A DNA stretch of 64,000 nucleotides. Origin: Heracleum sosnowskyi. Lineage: Eukaryota; Streptophyta; Magnoliopsida; Apiales; Apiaceae. The stretch spans positions 868,001 to 932,000 of the forward strand of contig JAUIZM010000024.1 in assembly GCA_030848705.1 (NCBI GenBank), written 5' to 3'. Shown here piece by piece: positions 34,099 to 47,104 of this stretch (position 1 is its first letter; each line of letters starts with the position of its first letter). A program made the position numbers and the translations under genes. The notes below the pieces were generated by a model that searched no databases, was not told the DNA's origin, and saw nothing but the letters and a program-made list of their open reading frames with translations.

Positions 34099-36267
34099 GA
34101 ATATCTTGTAAAATAAGTCAAGAATAAAGCTTTACGTGATTTTCATTCATTTATTGAGAGTAACCCTAAATCCTAACAAGTCAATGACGAGGCTCACAAG
34201 TTTTATCCTTATTCTACATGTAAGTATCTAAGCTCCAAGCAAATTTTATGTTTAAACAAGACAATAAAGAAGCTCTAAATTGATTACTTGTTGAATAAGT
34301 CGGGAATAAAGCTTCACCTGATTTTCATTCATTTATTGAGAGTAACCCTAAATCCTAACAAGTCAATGACGAGGCTCACAAGTTTTATCCTTATTCTACA
34401 TGTAAGTATCTAAGCTCCAAACAAATTTTATGTTTAAACAAGACAATAAAGAAGCTCTAAATTGATTACTTGTTGAATAAGTCGGGAATAAAGCTTTACG
34501 TGATTTTCATTCATTTATTGAGAGTAACCCTAAATCCTAACAAGTCAATGACGAAGCTCACAAGTTTTATCCTTATTCTACATGTAAGTATCTAAGCTCC
34601 AAACAAATTTTATGTTAAAACAAGACAATAAAGAAGCTCTAAATGGATTACTTGTTGAATAAGTCGGGAATAAAGCTCTAAGTGGTTTGGATTGAGAGGA
34701 AACCCTAAAATCTAAAAAGTTGGTAATGTGTATATGAAATTAATTGCTTATTCGATAAGTAAATATTCAAGGGTAAATCAAGTTCATTTTTATTTAAAAA
34801 GTCAATAATGAAGCTCTAAATGAATATCTTGTAAAATAAGTCAAGAATAAAGCTTTACGTGATTTTCATTCATTTATTGAGAGTAACCCTAAATCCTAAC
34901 AAGTCAATGACGAGGCTCACAAGTTTTATCCTTATTCTACATGTAAGTATCTAAGCTCCAAGCAAATTTTATGTTTAAACAAGACAATAAAGAAGCTCTA
35001 AATTGATTACTTGTTGAATAAGTCGGGAATAAAGCTTCACCTGATTTTCATTCATTTATTGAGAGTAACCCTAAATCCTAACAAGTCAATAACGAGGCTC
35101 ACAAGTTTTATCCTTATTCTACATGTAAGTATCTAAGCTCCAAACAAATTTTATGTTTAAACAAGACAATAAAGAAGCTCTAAATTGATTACTTGTTGAA
35201 TAAGTCGGGAATAAAGCTTTACGTGATTTTCATTCATTTATTGAGAGTAACCCTAAATCCTAACAAGTCAATGACGAAGCTCACAAGTTTTATCCTTATT
35301 CTACATGTAAGTATCTAAGCTCCAAACAAATTTTATGTTAAAACAAGACAATAAAGAAGCTCTAAATGGATTACTTGTTGAATAAGTCGGGAATAAAGCT
35401 CTAAGTGGTTTGGATTGAGAGGAAACCCTAAAATCTAAAAAGTTGGTAATGTGTATATGAAATTAATTGCTTATTCGATAAGTAAATATTCAAGGGTAAA
35501 TCAAGTTCATTTTTATTTAAAAAGTCAATAATGAAGCTCTAAATGAATATCTTGTAAAATAAGTCAAGAATAAAGCTTTACGTGATTTTCATTCATTTAT
35601 TGAGAGTAACCCTAAATCCTAACAAGTCAATGACGAGGCTCACAAGTTTTATCCTTATTCTACATGTAAGTATCTAAGCTCCAAGCAAATTTTATGTTTA
35701 AACAAGACAATAAAGAAGCTCTAAATTGATTACTTGTTGAATAAGTCGGGAATAAAGCTTCACCTGATTTTCATTCATTTATTGAGAGTAACCCTAAATC
35801 CTAACAAGTCAATAACGAGGCTCACAAGTTTTATCCTTATTCTACATGTAAGTATCTAAGCTCCAAACAAATTTTATGTTTAAACAAGACAATAAAGAAG
35901 CTCTAAATTGATTACTTGTTGAATAAGTCGGGAATAAAGCTTTACGTGATTTTCATTCATTTATTGAGAGTAACCCTAAATCCTAACAAGTCAATAACGA
36001 AGATCACAAGTTTTATCCTTATTCTACATGTAAGTATCTAAGCTCCAAACAAATTTTATGTTTAAACAAGACAATAAAGAAGCTCTAAATGGATTACTTG
36101 TTGAATAAGTCGGGAATAAAGCTCTAAGTGGTTTGGATTGAGAGGAAACCCTAAAATCTAAAAAGTTGGTAATGTGTATATGAAATTAATTGCTTATTCA
36201 ATAAGTAAATATTCAAGGGTAAATCAAGTTCATTTTTATTTAAAGAGTCAATAATGAAGCTCTAAAT
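34099..36267 (+). repeat. HOR units 61-63, three tandem tetramers A-B-B-C (723 bp each)
   Basis: Starts at 34099, 34822 and 35545. All three have the rare A head GAATATCTTG, CCAAGC in A, and CTTCACCTG in the first B, and are nearly identical. Units 62 and 63 have AATAACGAGG where 61 has AATGACGAGG. Units 61 and 62 share GTTAAAAC and TTCGATAAG; unit 63 has AATAACGAAGATC and AAAGAGTC instead. They start the right-hand variant domain. Confidence 0.95.
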
Positions 36268-36808
36268 GAATTTCTTGTAAAATAAGTCAAGAATAAAGCT
36301 TTACGTGATTTTCATTCACTTATTGAGAGTAACCCTAAATCCTAACAAGTCAATGACGAGGCTCACAAGTTTTATCCTTATTCTACATGTAAGTATCTAA
36401 GCTCCAAACAAATTTTATGTTTAAACAAGACAATAAAGAAGCTCTAAATTGATTACTTGTTGAATAAGTCGGGAATAAAGCTTTACGTGATTTTCATTCA
36501 TTTATTGAGAGTAACCCTAAATCCTAACAAGTCAATGACGAAGATCACAAGTTTTATCCTTATTCTACATGTAAGTATCTAAGCTCCAAACAAATTTTAT
36601 GTTTAAACAAGACAATAAAGAAGCTCTAAATGGATTACTTGTTGAATAAGTCGGGAATAAAGCTCTAAGTGGTTTGGATTGAGAGGAAACCCTAAAATCC
36701 AAAAAGTTGGTAATGTGTATATGAAATTAATTGCTTATTCAATAAGTAAATATCTAAGGGCAAATCAATTTCATTTTTATTTAAAAAGTCAATAATGAAG
36801 CTCTAAAT
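36268..36808 (+). repeat. HOR unit 64, canonical trimer
   Basis: A with CACTTATTG, B with GAAGATC, C with AAAATCCAAAAAG (private), GGGCAAAT and CAATTTCATT. It lacks the TATATTT and AGTTGGG tags of the related unit 67. Confidence 0.95.
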
Positions 36809-38433
36809 GAATTTCCTGTAAAATAAGTCAAGAATAAAGCTTTACGTGATTTTCATTCATTTATTGAGAGTAACCCTAAATCCTAACAAGTCAATGACGA
36901 GGCTCACAAGTTTTATCGTTATTCTACATGTAAGTATCTAAGCTCCAAACAAATTTTATGTTTAAACAAGACAATAAAGAAGCTCTAAATTGATTACTTG
37001 TTGAATAAGTCGGGAATAAAGCTTTACGTGATTTTCATTCCTTTATTGAGAGTAACCCTAAATCCTAACAAAAGTCAATGACGAAGCTCACAAGTTTTAT
37101 CCTTATTCTACATGTAAGTATCTAAGCTCCAAACAAATTTTATGTTAAAACAAGACAATAAAGAAGCTCTAAATGGATTACTTGTTGAATAAGTCGGGAA
37201 TAAAGCTCTAAGTGGTTTGGATTGAGAGGAAACCCTAAAATCTAAAAAGTTGGTAATGTGTATATGAAATTAATTGCTTATTCAATAAGTAAATATTCAA
37301 GGGTAAATCAAGTTCATTTTTATTTAAAAAGTCAATAATGAAGCTCTAAATGAATTTCTTGTAAAATAAGTCAAGAATAAAGCTTTACGTGATTTTCATT
37401 CATTTATTGAGAGTAACCCTAAATCCTAACAAGTCAATGACGAGGCTCACAAGTTTTATCCTTATTCTACATGTAAGTATCTAAGCTCCAAGCAAATTTT
37501 ATGTTTAAACAAGACAATAAAGAAGCTCTAAATTGATTACTTGTTGAATAAGTCGGGAATAAAGCTTCACCTGATTTTCATTCATTTATTGAGAGTAACC
37601 CTAAATCCTAACAAGTCAATAACGAGGCTCACAAGTTTTATCCTTATTCTACATGTAAGTATCTAAGCTCCAAACAAATTTTATGTTTAAACAAGACAAT
37701 AAAGAAGCTCTAAATTGATTACTTGTTGAATAAGTCGGGAATAAAGCTCTAAGTGGTTTGGATTGAGAGGAAACCCTAAAATCTAAAAAGTTGGTAATGT
37801 GTATATGAAATTAATTGCTTATTCAATAAGTAAATATTCAAGGGTAAATCAAGTTCATTTTTATTTAAAGAGTCAATAATGAAGCTCTAAATGAATTTCT
37901 TGTAAAATAAGTCAAGAATAAAGCTTTACGTGATTTTCATTCACTTATTGAGAGTAACCCTAAATCCTAACAAGTCAATGACGAGGCTCACAAGTTTTAT
38001 CCTTATTCTACATGTAAGTATCTAAGCTCCAAACAAATTTTATATTTAAACAAGACAATAAAGAAGCTCTAAATTGATTACTTGTTGAATAAGTCGGGAA
38101 TAAAGCTTTACGTGATTTTCATTCATTTATTGAGAGTAACCCTAAATCCTAACTAGTCAATGACGAAGATCACAAGTTTTATCCTTATTCTACATGTAAG
38201 TATCTAAGCTCCAAACAAATTTTATGTTTAAACAAGACAATAAAGAAGCTCTAAATGGATTACTTGTTGAATAAGTTGGGAATAAAGCTCTAAGTGGTTT
38301 GGATTGAGAGGAAACCCTAAAATCTAAAAAGTTGGTAATGTGTATATGAAATTAATTGCTTATTCAATAAGTAAATATCTAAGGGCAAATCAAGTTCATT
38401 TTTATTTAAAAAGTCAATAATGAAGCTCTAAAT
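36809..38433 (+). repeat. HOR units 65-67, first copy of a 1,625-bp three-unit module
   Basis: Starts at 36809 (543 bp), 37352 and 37893. Unit 65: A with TTCCTG and ATCGTTATTC, B with the 2-base insertion AACAAAAG and GTTAAAAC. Unit 66: CCAAGC, CTTCACCTG, AATAACGAGG, and C entered through AAATTGATT, with AAAGAGTC. Unit 67: CACTTATTG, TATATTTAAAC, CCTAACTAGTC with GAAGATC, AGTTGGG and GGGCAAAT. Private to this copy: ATTCCTTTATTG near 37038. Confidence 0.95.
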
Positions 38434-40058
38434 GAATTTCCTGTAAAATAAGTCAAGAATAAAGCTTTACGTGATTTTCATTCATTTATTGAGAGTAACC
38501 CTAAATCCTAACAAGTCAATGACGAGGCTCACAAGTTTTATCGTTATTCTACATGTAAGTATCTAAGCTCCAAACAAATTTTATGTTTAAACAAGACAAT
38601 AAAGAAGCTCTAAATTAATTACTTGTTGAATAAGTCGGGAATAAAGCTTTACGTGATTTTCATTCATTTATTGAGAGTAACCCTAAATCCTAACAAAAGT
38701 CAATGACGAAGCTCACAAGTTTTATCCTTATTCTACATGTAAGTATCTAAGCTCCAAACAAATTTTATGTTAAAACAAGACAATAAAGAAGCTCTAAATG
38801 GATTACTTGTTGAATAAGTCGGGAATAAAGCTCTAAGTGGTTTGGATTGAGAGGAAACCCTAAAATCTAAAAAGTTGGTAATGTGTATATGAAATTAATT
38901 GCTTATTCAATAAGTAAATATTCAAGGGTAAATCAAGTTCATTTTTATTTAAAAAGTCAATAATGAAGCTCTAAATGAATTTCTTGTAAAATAAGTCAAG
39001 AATAAAGCTTTACGTGATTTTCATTCATTTATTGAGAGTAACCCTAAATCCTAACAAGTCAATGACGAGGCTCACAAGTTTTATCCTTATTCTACATGTA
39101 AGTATCTAAGCTCCAAGCAAATTTTATGTTTAAACAAGACAATAAAGAAGCTCTAAATTGATTACTTGTTGAATAAGTCGGGAATAAAGCTTCACCTGAT
39201 TTTCATTCATTTATTGAGAGTAACCCTAAATCCTAACAAGTCAATAACGAGGCTCACAAGTTTTATCCTTATTCTACATGTAAGTATCTAAGCTCCAAAC
39301 AAATTTTATGTTTAAACAAGACAATAAAGAAGCTCTAAATTGATTACTTGTTGAATAAGTCGGGAATAAAGCTCTAAGTGGTTTGGATTGAGAGGAACCC
39401 CTAAAATCTAAAAAGTTGGTAATGTGTATATGAAATTAATTGCTTATTCAATAAGTAAATATTCAAGGGTAAATCAAGTTCATTTTTATTTAAAGAGTCA
39501 ATAATGAAGCTCTAAATGAATTTCTTGTAAAATAAGTCAAGAATAAAGCTTTACGTGATTTTCATTCACTTATTGAGAGTAACCCTAAATCCTAACAAGT
39601 CAATGACGAGGCTCACAAGTTTTATCCTTATTCTACATGTAAGTATCTAAGCTCCAAACAAATTTTATATTTAAACAAGACAATAAAGAAGCTCTAAATT
39701 GATTACTTGTTGAATAAGTCGGGAATAAAGCTTTACGTGATTTTCATTCATTTATTGAGAGTAACCCTAAATCCTAACTAGTCAATGACGAAGATCACAA
39801 GTTTTATCCTTATTCTACATGTAAGTATCTAAGCTCCAAACAAATTTTATGTTTAAACAAGACAATAAAGAAGCTCTAAATGGATTACTTGTTGAATAAG
39901 TTGGGAATAAAGCTCTAAGTGGTTTGGATTGAGAGGAAACCCTAAAATCTAAAAAGTTGGTAATGTGTATATGAAATTAATTGCTTATTCAATAAGTAAA
40001 TATCTAAGGGCAAATCAAGTTCATTTTTATTTAAAAAGTCAATAATGAAGCTCTAAAT
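38434..40058 (+). repeat. HOR units 68-70, second copy of the 1,625-bp module
   Basis: Starts at 38434 (543 bp), 38977 and 39518, unit for unit the same as 65-67. Unit 68 has AATTAATTAC instead of AATTGATTAC at the A-B junction, and unit 69 has GAGGAACCCC near 39399. I noticed few other differences. Confidence 0.95.
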
Positions 40059-40601
40059 GAATTTCCTGTAAAATAAGTCAAGAATAAAGCTTTACGTGAT
40101 TTTCATTCATTTATTGAGAGTAACCCTAAATCCTAACAAGTCAATGACGAGGCTCACAGGTTTTATCGTTATTCTACATGTAAGTATCTAAGCTCCAAAC
40201 AAATTTTATGTTTAAACAAGACAATAAAGAAGCTCTAAATTAATTACTTGTTGAATAAGTCGGGAATAAAGCTTTACGTGATTTTCATTCATTTATTGAG
40301 AGTAACCCTAAATCCTAACAAAAGTCAATGACGAAGCTCACAAGTTTTATCCTTATTCTACATGTAAGTATCTAAGCTCCAAACAAATTTTATGTTAAAA
40401 CAAGACAATAAAGAAGCTCTAAATGGATTACTTGTTGAATAAGTCGGGAATAAAGCTCTAAGTGGTTTGGATTGAGAGGAAACCCTAAAATCTAAAAAGT
40501 TGGTAATGTGTATATGAAATTAATTTCTTATTCAATAAGTAAATATTCAAGGGTAAATCAAGTTCATTTTTATTTAAAAAGTCAATAATGAAGCTCTAAA
40601 T
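40059..40601 (+). repeat. HOR unit 71, trimer (543 bp, two bases inserted)
   Basis: The unit 68 type: TTCCTG, ATCGTTATTC, AATTAATTAC, AACAAAAG insertion, GTTAAAAC. It has a private CACAGGTTTT near 40156 and the C variant TAATTTCTTA, which recurs in units 76, 79, 86 and 89. Confidence 0.95.
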
Positions 40602-41324
40602 GAATTTCTTGTAAAATAAGTCAAGAATAAAGCTTTACGTGATTTTCATTCATTTATTGAGAGTAACCCTAAATCCTAACAAGTCAATGACGAGGCTCAC
40701 AAGTTTTATCCTTATTCTACATGTAAGTATCTAAGCTCCAAGCAAATTTTATGTTTAAACAAGACAATAAAGAAGCTCTAAATTGATTACTTGTTGAATA
40801 AGTCGGGAATAAAGCTTCACATGATTTTCATTCATTTATTGAGAGTAACCCTAAATCCTAACAAGTCAATAACGAGGCTCACAAGTTTTATCCTTATTCT
40901 ACATGTAAGTATCTAAGCTCCAAACAAATTTTATGTTTAAACAAGACAATAAAGAAGCTCTAAATTGATTACTTGTTGAATAAGTCGGGAATAAAGCTTT
41001 ACGTGATTTTCATTCATTTATTGAGAGTAACCCTAAATCCTAACAAGTCAATAACGAAGATCACAAGTTTTATCCTTATTCTACATGTAAGTATCTAAGC
41101 TCCAAACAAATTTTATGTTTAAACAAGACAATAAAGAAGCTCTAAATGGATTACTTGTTGAATAAGTCGGGAATAAAGCTCTAAGTGGTTTGGATTGAGA
41201 GGAAACCCTAAAATCTAAAAAGTTGGTAATGTGTATATGAAATTAATTGCTTATTCAATAAGTAAATATCTAAGGGCAAATCAATTTCATTTTTATTTAA
41301 AAAGTCAATAATGAAGCTCTAAAT
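40602..41324 (+). repeat. HOR unit 72, tetramer A-B-B-C (723 bp)
   Basis: CCAAGC in A, CTTCACATG (a rare variant) and AATAACGAGG in the first B, AATAACGAAGATC in the second, GGGCAAAT and CAATTTCATT in C as in unit 64. Confidence 0.95.
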
Positions 41325-42949
41325 GAATTTCCTGTAAAATAAGTCAAGAATAAAGCTTTACGTGATTTTCATTCATTTATTGAGAGTAACCCTAAATCCT
41401 AACAAGTCAATGACGAGGCTCACAAGTTTTATCGTTATTCTACATGTAAGTATCTAAGCTCCAAACAAATTTTATGTTTAAACAAGACAATAAAGAAGCT
41501 CTAAATTGATTACTTGTTGAATAAGTCGGGAATAAAGCTTTACGTGATTTTCATTCATTTATTGAGAGTAACCCTAAATCCTAACAAAAGTCAATGACGA
41601 AGCTCACAAGTTTTATCCTTATTCTACATGTAAGTATCTAAGCTCCAAACAAATTTTATGTTAAAACAAGACAATAAAGAAGCTCTAAATGGATTACTTG
41701 TTGAATAAGTCGGGAATAAAGCTCTAAGTGGTTTGGATTGAGAGGAAACCCTAAAATCTAAAAAGTTGGTAATGTGTATATGAAATTAATTGCTTATTCA
41801 ATAAGTAAATATTCAAGGGTAAATCAAGTTCATTTTTATTTAAAAAGTCAATAATGAAGCTCTAAATGAATTTCTTGTAAAATAAGTCAAGAATAAAGCT
41901 TTACGTGATTTTCATTCATTTATTGAGAGTAACCCTAAATCCTAACAAGTCAATGACGAGGCTCACAAGTTTTATCCTTATTCTACATGTAAGTATCTAA
42001 GCTCCAAGCAAATTTTATGTTTAAACAAGACAATAAAGAAGCTCTAAATTGATTACTTGTTGAATAAGTCGGGAATAAAGCTTCACCTGATTTTCATTCA
42101 TTTATTGAGAGTAACCCTAAATCCTAACAAGTCAATAACGAGGCTCACAAGTTTTATCCTTATTCTACATGTAAGTATCTAAGCTCCAAACAAATTTTAT
42201 GTTTAAACAAGACAATAAAGAAGCTCTAAATTGATTACTTGTTGAATAAGTCGGGAATAAAGCTCTAAGTGGTTTGGATTGAGAGGAAACCCTAAAATCT
42301 AAAAAGTTGGTAATGTGTATATGAAATTAATTGCTTATTCAATAAGTAAATATTCAAGGGTAAATCAAGTTCATTTTTATTTAAAGAGTCAATAATGAAG
42401 CTCTAAATGAATTTCTTGTAAAATAAGTCAAGAATAAAGCTTTACGTGATTTTCATTCACTTATTGAGAGTAACCCTAAATCCTAACAAGTCAATGACGA
42501 GGCTCACAAGTTTTATCCTTATTCTACATGTAAGTATCTAAGCTCCAAACAAATTTTATATTTAAACAAGACAATAAAGAAGCTCTAAATTGATTACTTG
42601 TTGAATAAGTCGGGAATAAAGCTTTACGTGATTTTCATTCATTTATTGAGAGTAACCCTAAATCCTAACTAGTCAATGACGAAGATCACAAGTTTTATCC
42701 TTATTCTACATGTAAGTATCTAAGCTCCAAACAAATTTTATGTTTAAACAAGACAATAAAGAAGCTCTAAATGGATTACTTGTTGAATAAGTTGGGAATA
42801 AAGCTCTAAGTGGTTTGGATTGAGAGGAAACCCTAAAATCTAAAAAGTTGGTAATGTGTATATGAAATTAATTGCTTATTCAATAAGTAAATATCTAAGG
42901 GCAAATCAAGTTCATTTTTATTTAAAAAGTCAATAAAGAAGCTCTAAAT
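41325..42949 (+). repeat. HOR units 73-75, third copy of the 1,625-bp module
   Basis: Starts at 41325 (543 bp), 41868 and 42409, the same unit order as 65-67. Unit 75 has a private A at 42937 (CAATAAAGAAG). Units 74 and 75 also begin the first copy of the 5,596-bp duplication. Confidence 0.95.
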
Positions 42950-43492
42950 GAATTTCCTGTAAAATAAGTCAAGAATAAAGCTTTACGTGATTTTCATTCA
43001 TTTATTGAGAGTAACCCTAAATCCTAACAAGTCAATGACGAGGCTCACAAGTTTTATCGTTATTCTACATGTAAGTATCTAAGCTCCAAACAAATTTTAT
43101 GTTTAAACAAGACAATAAAGAAGCTCTAAATTGATTACTTGTTGAATAAGTCGGGAATAAAGCTTTACGTGATTTTCATTCATTTATTGAGAGTAACCCT
43201 AAATCCTAACAAAAGTCAATGACGAAGCTCACAAGTTTTATCCTTATTCTACATGTAAGTATCTAAGCTCCAAACAAATTTTATGTTAAAACAAGACAAT
43301 AAAGAAGCTCTAAATGGATTACTTGTTGAATAAGTCGGGAATAAAGCTCTAAGTGGTTTGGATTGAGAGGAAACCCTAAAATCTAAAAAGTTGGTAATGT
43401 GTATATGAAATTAATTTCTTATTCAATAAGTAAATATTCAAGGGTAAATCAAGTTCATTTTTATTTAAAAAGTCAATAATGAAGCTCTAAAT
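42950..43492 (+). repeat. HOR unit 76, trimer (543 bp, two bases inserted)
   Basis: TTCCTG, ATCGTTATTC, AACAAAAG insertion, GTTAAAAC and TAATTTCTTA. Partner of unit 86 at offset 5,596. Confidence 0.95.
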
Positions 43493-44215
43493 GAATTTCT
43501 TGTAAAATAAGTCAAGAATAAAGCTTTACGTGATTTTCATTCATTTATTGAGAGTAACCCTAAATCCTAACAAGTCAATGACGAGGCTCACAAGTTTTAT
43601 CCTTATTCTACATGTAAGTATCTAAGCTCCAAGCAAATTTTATGTTTAAACAAGACAATAAAGAAGCTCTAAATTGATTACTTGTTGAATAAGTCAGGAA
43701 TAAAGCTTCACCTGATTTTCATTCATTTATTGAGAGTAACCCTAAATCCTAACAAGTCAATAACGAGGCTCACAAGTTTTATCCTTATTCTACATGTAAG
43801 TATCTAAGCTCCAAACAAATTTTATGTTTAAACAAGACAATAAAGAAGCTCTAAATTGATTACTTGTTGAATAAGTCGGGAATAAAGCTTTACGTGATTT
43901 TCATTCATTTATTGAGAGTAACCCTAAATCCTAACAAGTCAATAACGAAGATCACAAGTTTTATCCTTATTCTACATGTAAGTATCTAAGCTCCAAACAA
44001 ATTTTATGTTTAAACAAGACAATAAAGAAGCTCTAAATGGATTACTTGTTGAATAAGTCGGGAATAAAGCTCTAAGTGGTTTGAATTGAGAGGAAACCCT
44101 AAAATCTAAAAAGTTGGTAATGTGTATATGAAATTAATTGCTTATTCAATAAGTAAATATTCAAGGGTAAATCAAGTTCATTTTTATTTAAAGAGTCAAT
44201 AATGAAGCTCTAAAT
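43493..44215 (+). repeat. HOR unit 77, tetramer A-B-B-C (723 bp)
   Basis: CCAAGC, then GTCAGGAAT with CTTCACCTG and AATAACGAGG, then AATAACGAAGATC, C with AAAGAGTC. GTCAGGAAT is shared only with unit 87. TTGAATTGAG at 44084 is private. Confidence 0.95.
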
Positions 44216-45840
44216 GAATTTCTTGTAAAATAAGTCAAGAATAAAGCTTTACGTGATTTTCATTCATTTATTGAGAGTAACCCTAAATCCTAACAAGTCA
44301 ATGACGAGGCTCACAAGTTTTATCCTTATTCTACATGTAAGTATCTAAGCTCCAAACAAATTTTATGTTTAAACAAGACAATAAAGAAGCTCTAAATTGA
44401 TTACTTGTTGAATAAGTCGGGAATAAAGCTTTACGTGATTTTCATTCATTTATTGAGAGTAACCCTAAATCCTAACAAGTCAATGACGAAGATCACAAGT
44501 TTTATCCTTATTCTACATGTAAGTATCTAAGCTCCAAACAAATTTTATGTTTAAACAAGACAATAAAGAAGCTCTAAATGGATTACTTGTTGAATAAGTC
44601 GGGAATAAAGCTCTAAGTGGTTTGGATTGAGAGGAAACCCTAAAATCTAAAAAGTTGGTAATGTGTATATGAAATTAATTGCTTATTCAATAAGTAAATA
44701 TCTAAGGGCAAATCAAGTTCATTTTTATTTAAAAAGTCAATAATGAAGCTCTAAATGAATTTCCTGTAAAATAAGTCAAGAATAAAGCTTTACGTGATTT
44801 TCATTCATTTATTGAGAGTAACCCTAAATCCTAACAAGTCAATGACGAGGCTCACAAGTTTTATCGTTATTCTACATGTAAGTATCTAAGCTCCAAACAA
44901 ATTTTATGTTTAAACAAGACAATAAAGAAGCTCTAAATTGATTACTTGTTGAATAAGTCGGGAATAAAGCTTTACGTGATTTTCATTCATTTATTGAGAG
45001 TAACCCTAAATCCTAACAAAAGTCAATGACGAAGCTCACAAGTTTTATCCTTATTCTACATGTAAGTATCTAAGCTCCAAACAAATTTTATGTTAAAACA
45101 AGACAATAAAGAAGCTCCAAATGGATTACTTGTTGAATAAGTCGGGAATAAAGCTCTAAGTGGTTTGGATTGAGAGGAAACCCTAAAATCTAAAAAGTTG
45201 GTAATGTGTATATGAAATTAATTTCTTATTCAATAAGTAAATATTCAAGGGTAAATCAAGTTCATTTTTATTTAAAAAGTCAATAATGAAGCTCTAAATG
45301 AATTTCTTGTAAAATAAGTCAAGAATAAAGCTTTACGTGATTTTCATTCATTTATTGAGAGTAACCCTAAATCCTAACAAGTCAATGACGAGGCTCACAA
45401 GTTTTATCCTTATTCTACATGTAAGTATCTAAGCTCCAAGCAAATTTTATGTTTAAACAAGACAATAAAGAAACTCTAAATTGATTACTTGTTGAATAAG
45501 TCGGGAATAAAGCTTCACCTGATTTTCATTCATTTATTGAGAGTAACCCTAAATCCTAGCAAGTCAATAACGAGGCTCACAAGTTTTATCCTTATTCTAC
45601 ATGTAAGTATCTAAGCTCCAAACAAATTTTATGTTTAAACAAGACAATAAAGAAGCTCTAAATTGATTACTTGTTGAATAAGTCGGGAATAAAGCTCTAA
45701 GTGGTTTGGATTGAGAGGAAACCCTAAAATCTAAAAAGTTGGTAATGTGTATATGAAATTAATTGCTTATTCAATAAGTAAATATTCAAGGGTAAATCAA
45801 GTTCATTTTTATTTAAAAAGTCAATAATGAAGCTCTAAAT
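44216..45840 (+). repeat. HOR units 78-80, trimers (541, 543, 541 bp)
   Basis: Starts at 44216, 44757 and 45300. Unit 78: GAAGATC and GGGCAAAT. Unit 79: TTCCTG, AACAAAAG insertion, TAATTTCTTA and a private GCTCCAAATGG at 45118. Unit 80: CCAAGC with GAAACTCTAAATT, CTTCACCTG, CCTAGCAAGTC, and C entered through AAATTGATT; GAAACTC and CCTAGC are shared only with unit 90. Confidence 0.95.
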
Positions 45841-46563
45841 GAATTTCTTGTAAAATAAGTCAAGAATAAAGCTTTACGTGATTTTCATTCATTTATTGAG
45901 AGTAACCCTAAATCCTAACAAGTCAATGACGAGGCTCACAAGTTTTATCCTTATTCTACATGTAAGTATCTAAGCTCCAAGCAAATTTTATGTTTAAACA
46001 AGACAATAAAGAAGCTCTAAATTGATTACTTGTTGAATAAGTCGGGAATAAAGCTTCACCTGATTTTCATTCATTTATTGAGAGTAACCCTAAATCCTAA
46101 CAAGTCAATAACGAGGCTCACAAGTTTTATCCTTATTCTACATGTAAGTATCTAAGCTCCAAACAAATTTTATGTTTAAACAAGACAATAAAGAAGCTCT
46201 AAATTGATTACTTGTTGAATAAGTCGGGAATAAAGCTTTACGTGATTTTCATTCATTTATTGAGAGTAACCCTAAATCCTAACAAGTCAATGACGAAGAT
46301 CACAAGTTTTATCCTTATTCTACATGTAAGTATCTAAGCTCCAAACAAATTTTATGTTTAAACAAGACAATAAAGAAGCTGTAAATGGATTACTTGTTGA
46401 ATAAGTCGGGAATAAAGCTCTAAGTGGTTTGGATTGAGAGGAAACCCTAAAATCTAAAAAGTTGGTAATGTGTATATGAAATTAATTGCTTATTCAATAA
46501 GTAAATATCTAAGGGTAAATCAAGTTCATTTTTATTTAAAAAGTCAATAATGAAGCTCTAAAT
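45841..46563 (+). repeat. HOR unit 81, tetramer A-B-B-C (723 bp)
   Basis: CCAAGC, CTTCACCTG with AATAACGAGG, then GAAGATC and GCTGTAAATGG (shared only with unit 91). C has TATCTAAGGGT. Confidence 0.95.
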
Positions 46564-47104
46564 GAATTTCTTGTAAAATAAGTCAAGAATAAAGCTTTAC
46601 GTGATTTTCATTCATTTATTGAGAGTAACCCTAAATCCTAACAAGTCAATGACGAGGCTCACAAGTTTTATCCTTATTCTACATGTAAGTATCTAAGCTC
46701 CAAACAAATTTTATGTTTAAACAAGACAATAAAGAAGCTCTAAATTGATTACTTGTTGAATAAGTCGGGAATAAAGCTTTACGTGATTTTCATTCATTTA
46801 TTGAGAGTAACCCTAAATCCTAACAAGTCAATGACGAAGATCACAAGTTTTATCCTTATTCTACATGTAAGTATCTAAGCTCCAAACAAATTTTATGTTT
46901 AAACAAGACAATAAAGAAGCTCTAAATGGATTACTTGTTGAATAAGTCGGGAATAAAGCTCTAAGTGGTTTGGATTGAGAGGAAACCCTAAAATCTAAAA
47001 AGTTGGTAATGTGTATATGAAATTAATTGCTTATTCAATAAGTAAATATCTAAGGGTAAATCAAGTTCATTTTTATTTAAAAAGTCAATAATGAAGCTCT
47101 AAAT
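46564..47104 (+). repeat. HOR unit 82, canonical trimer
   Basis: Plain A, B with GAAGATC, C with TATCTAAGGGT; partner of unit 92. Confidence 0.95.
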
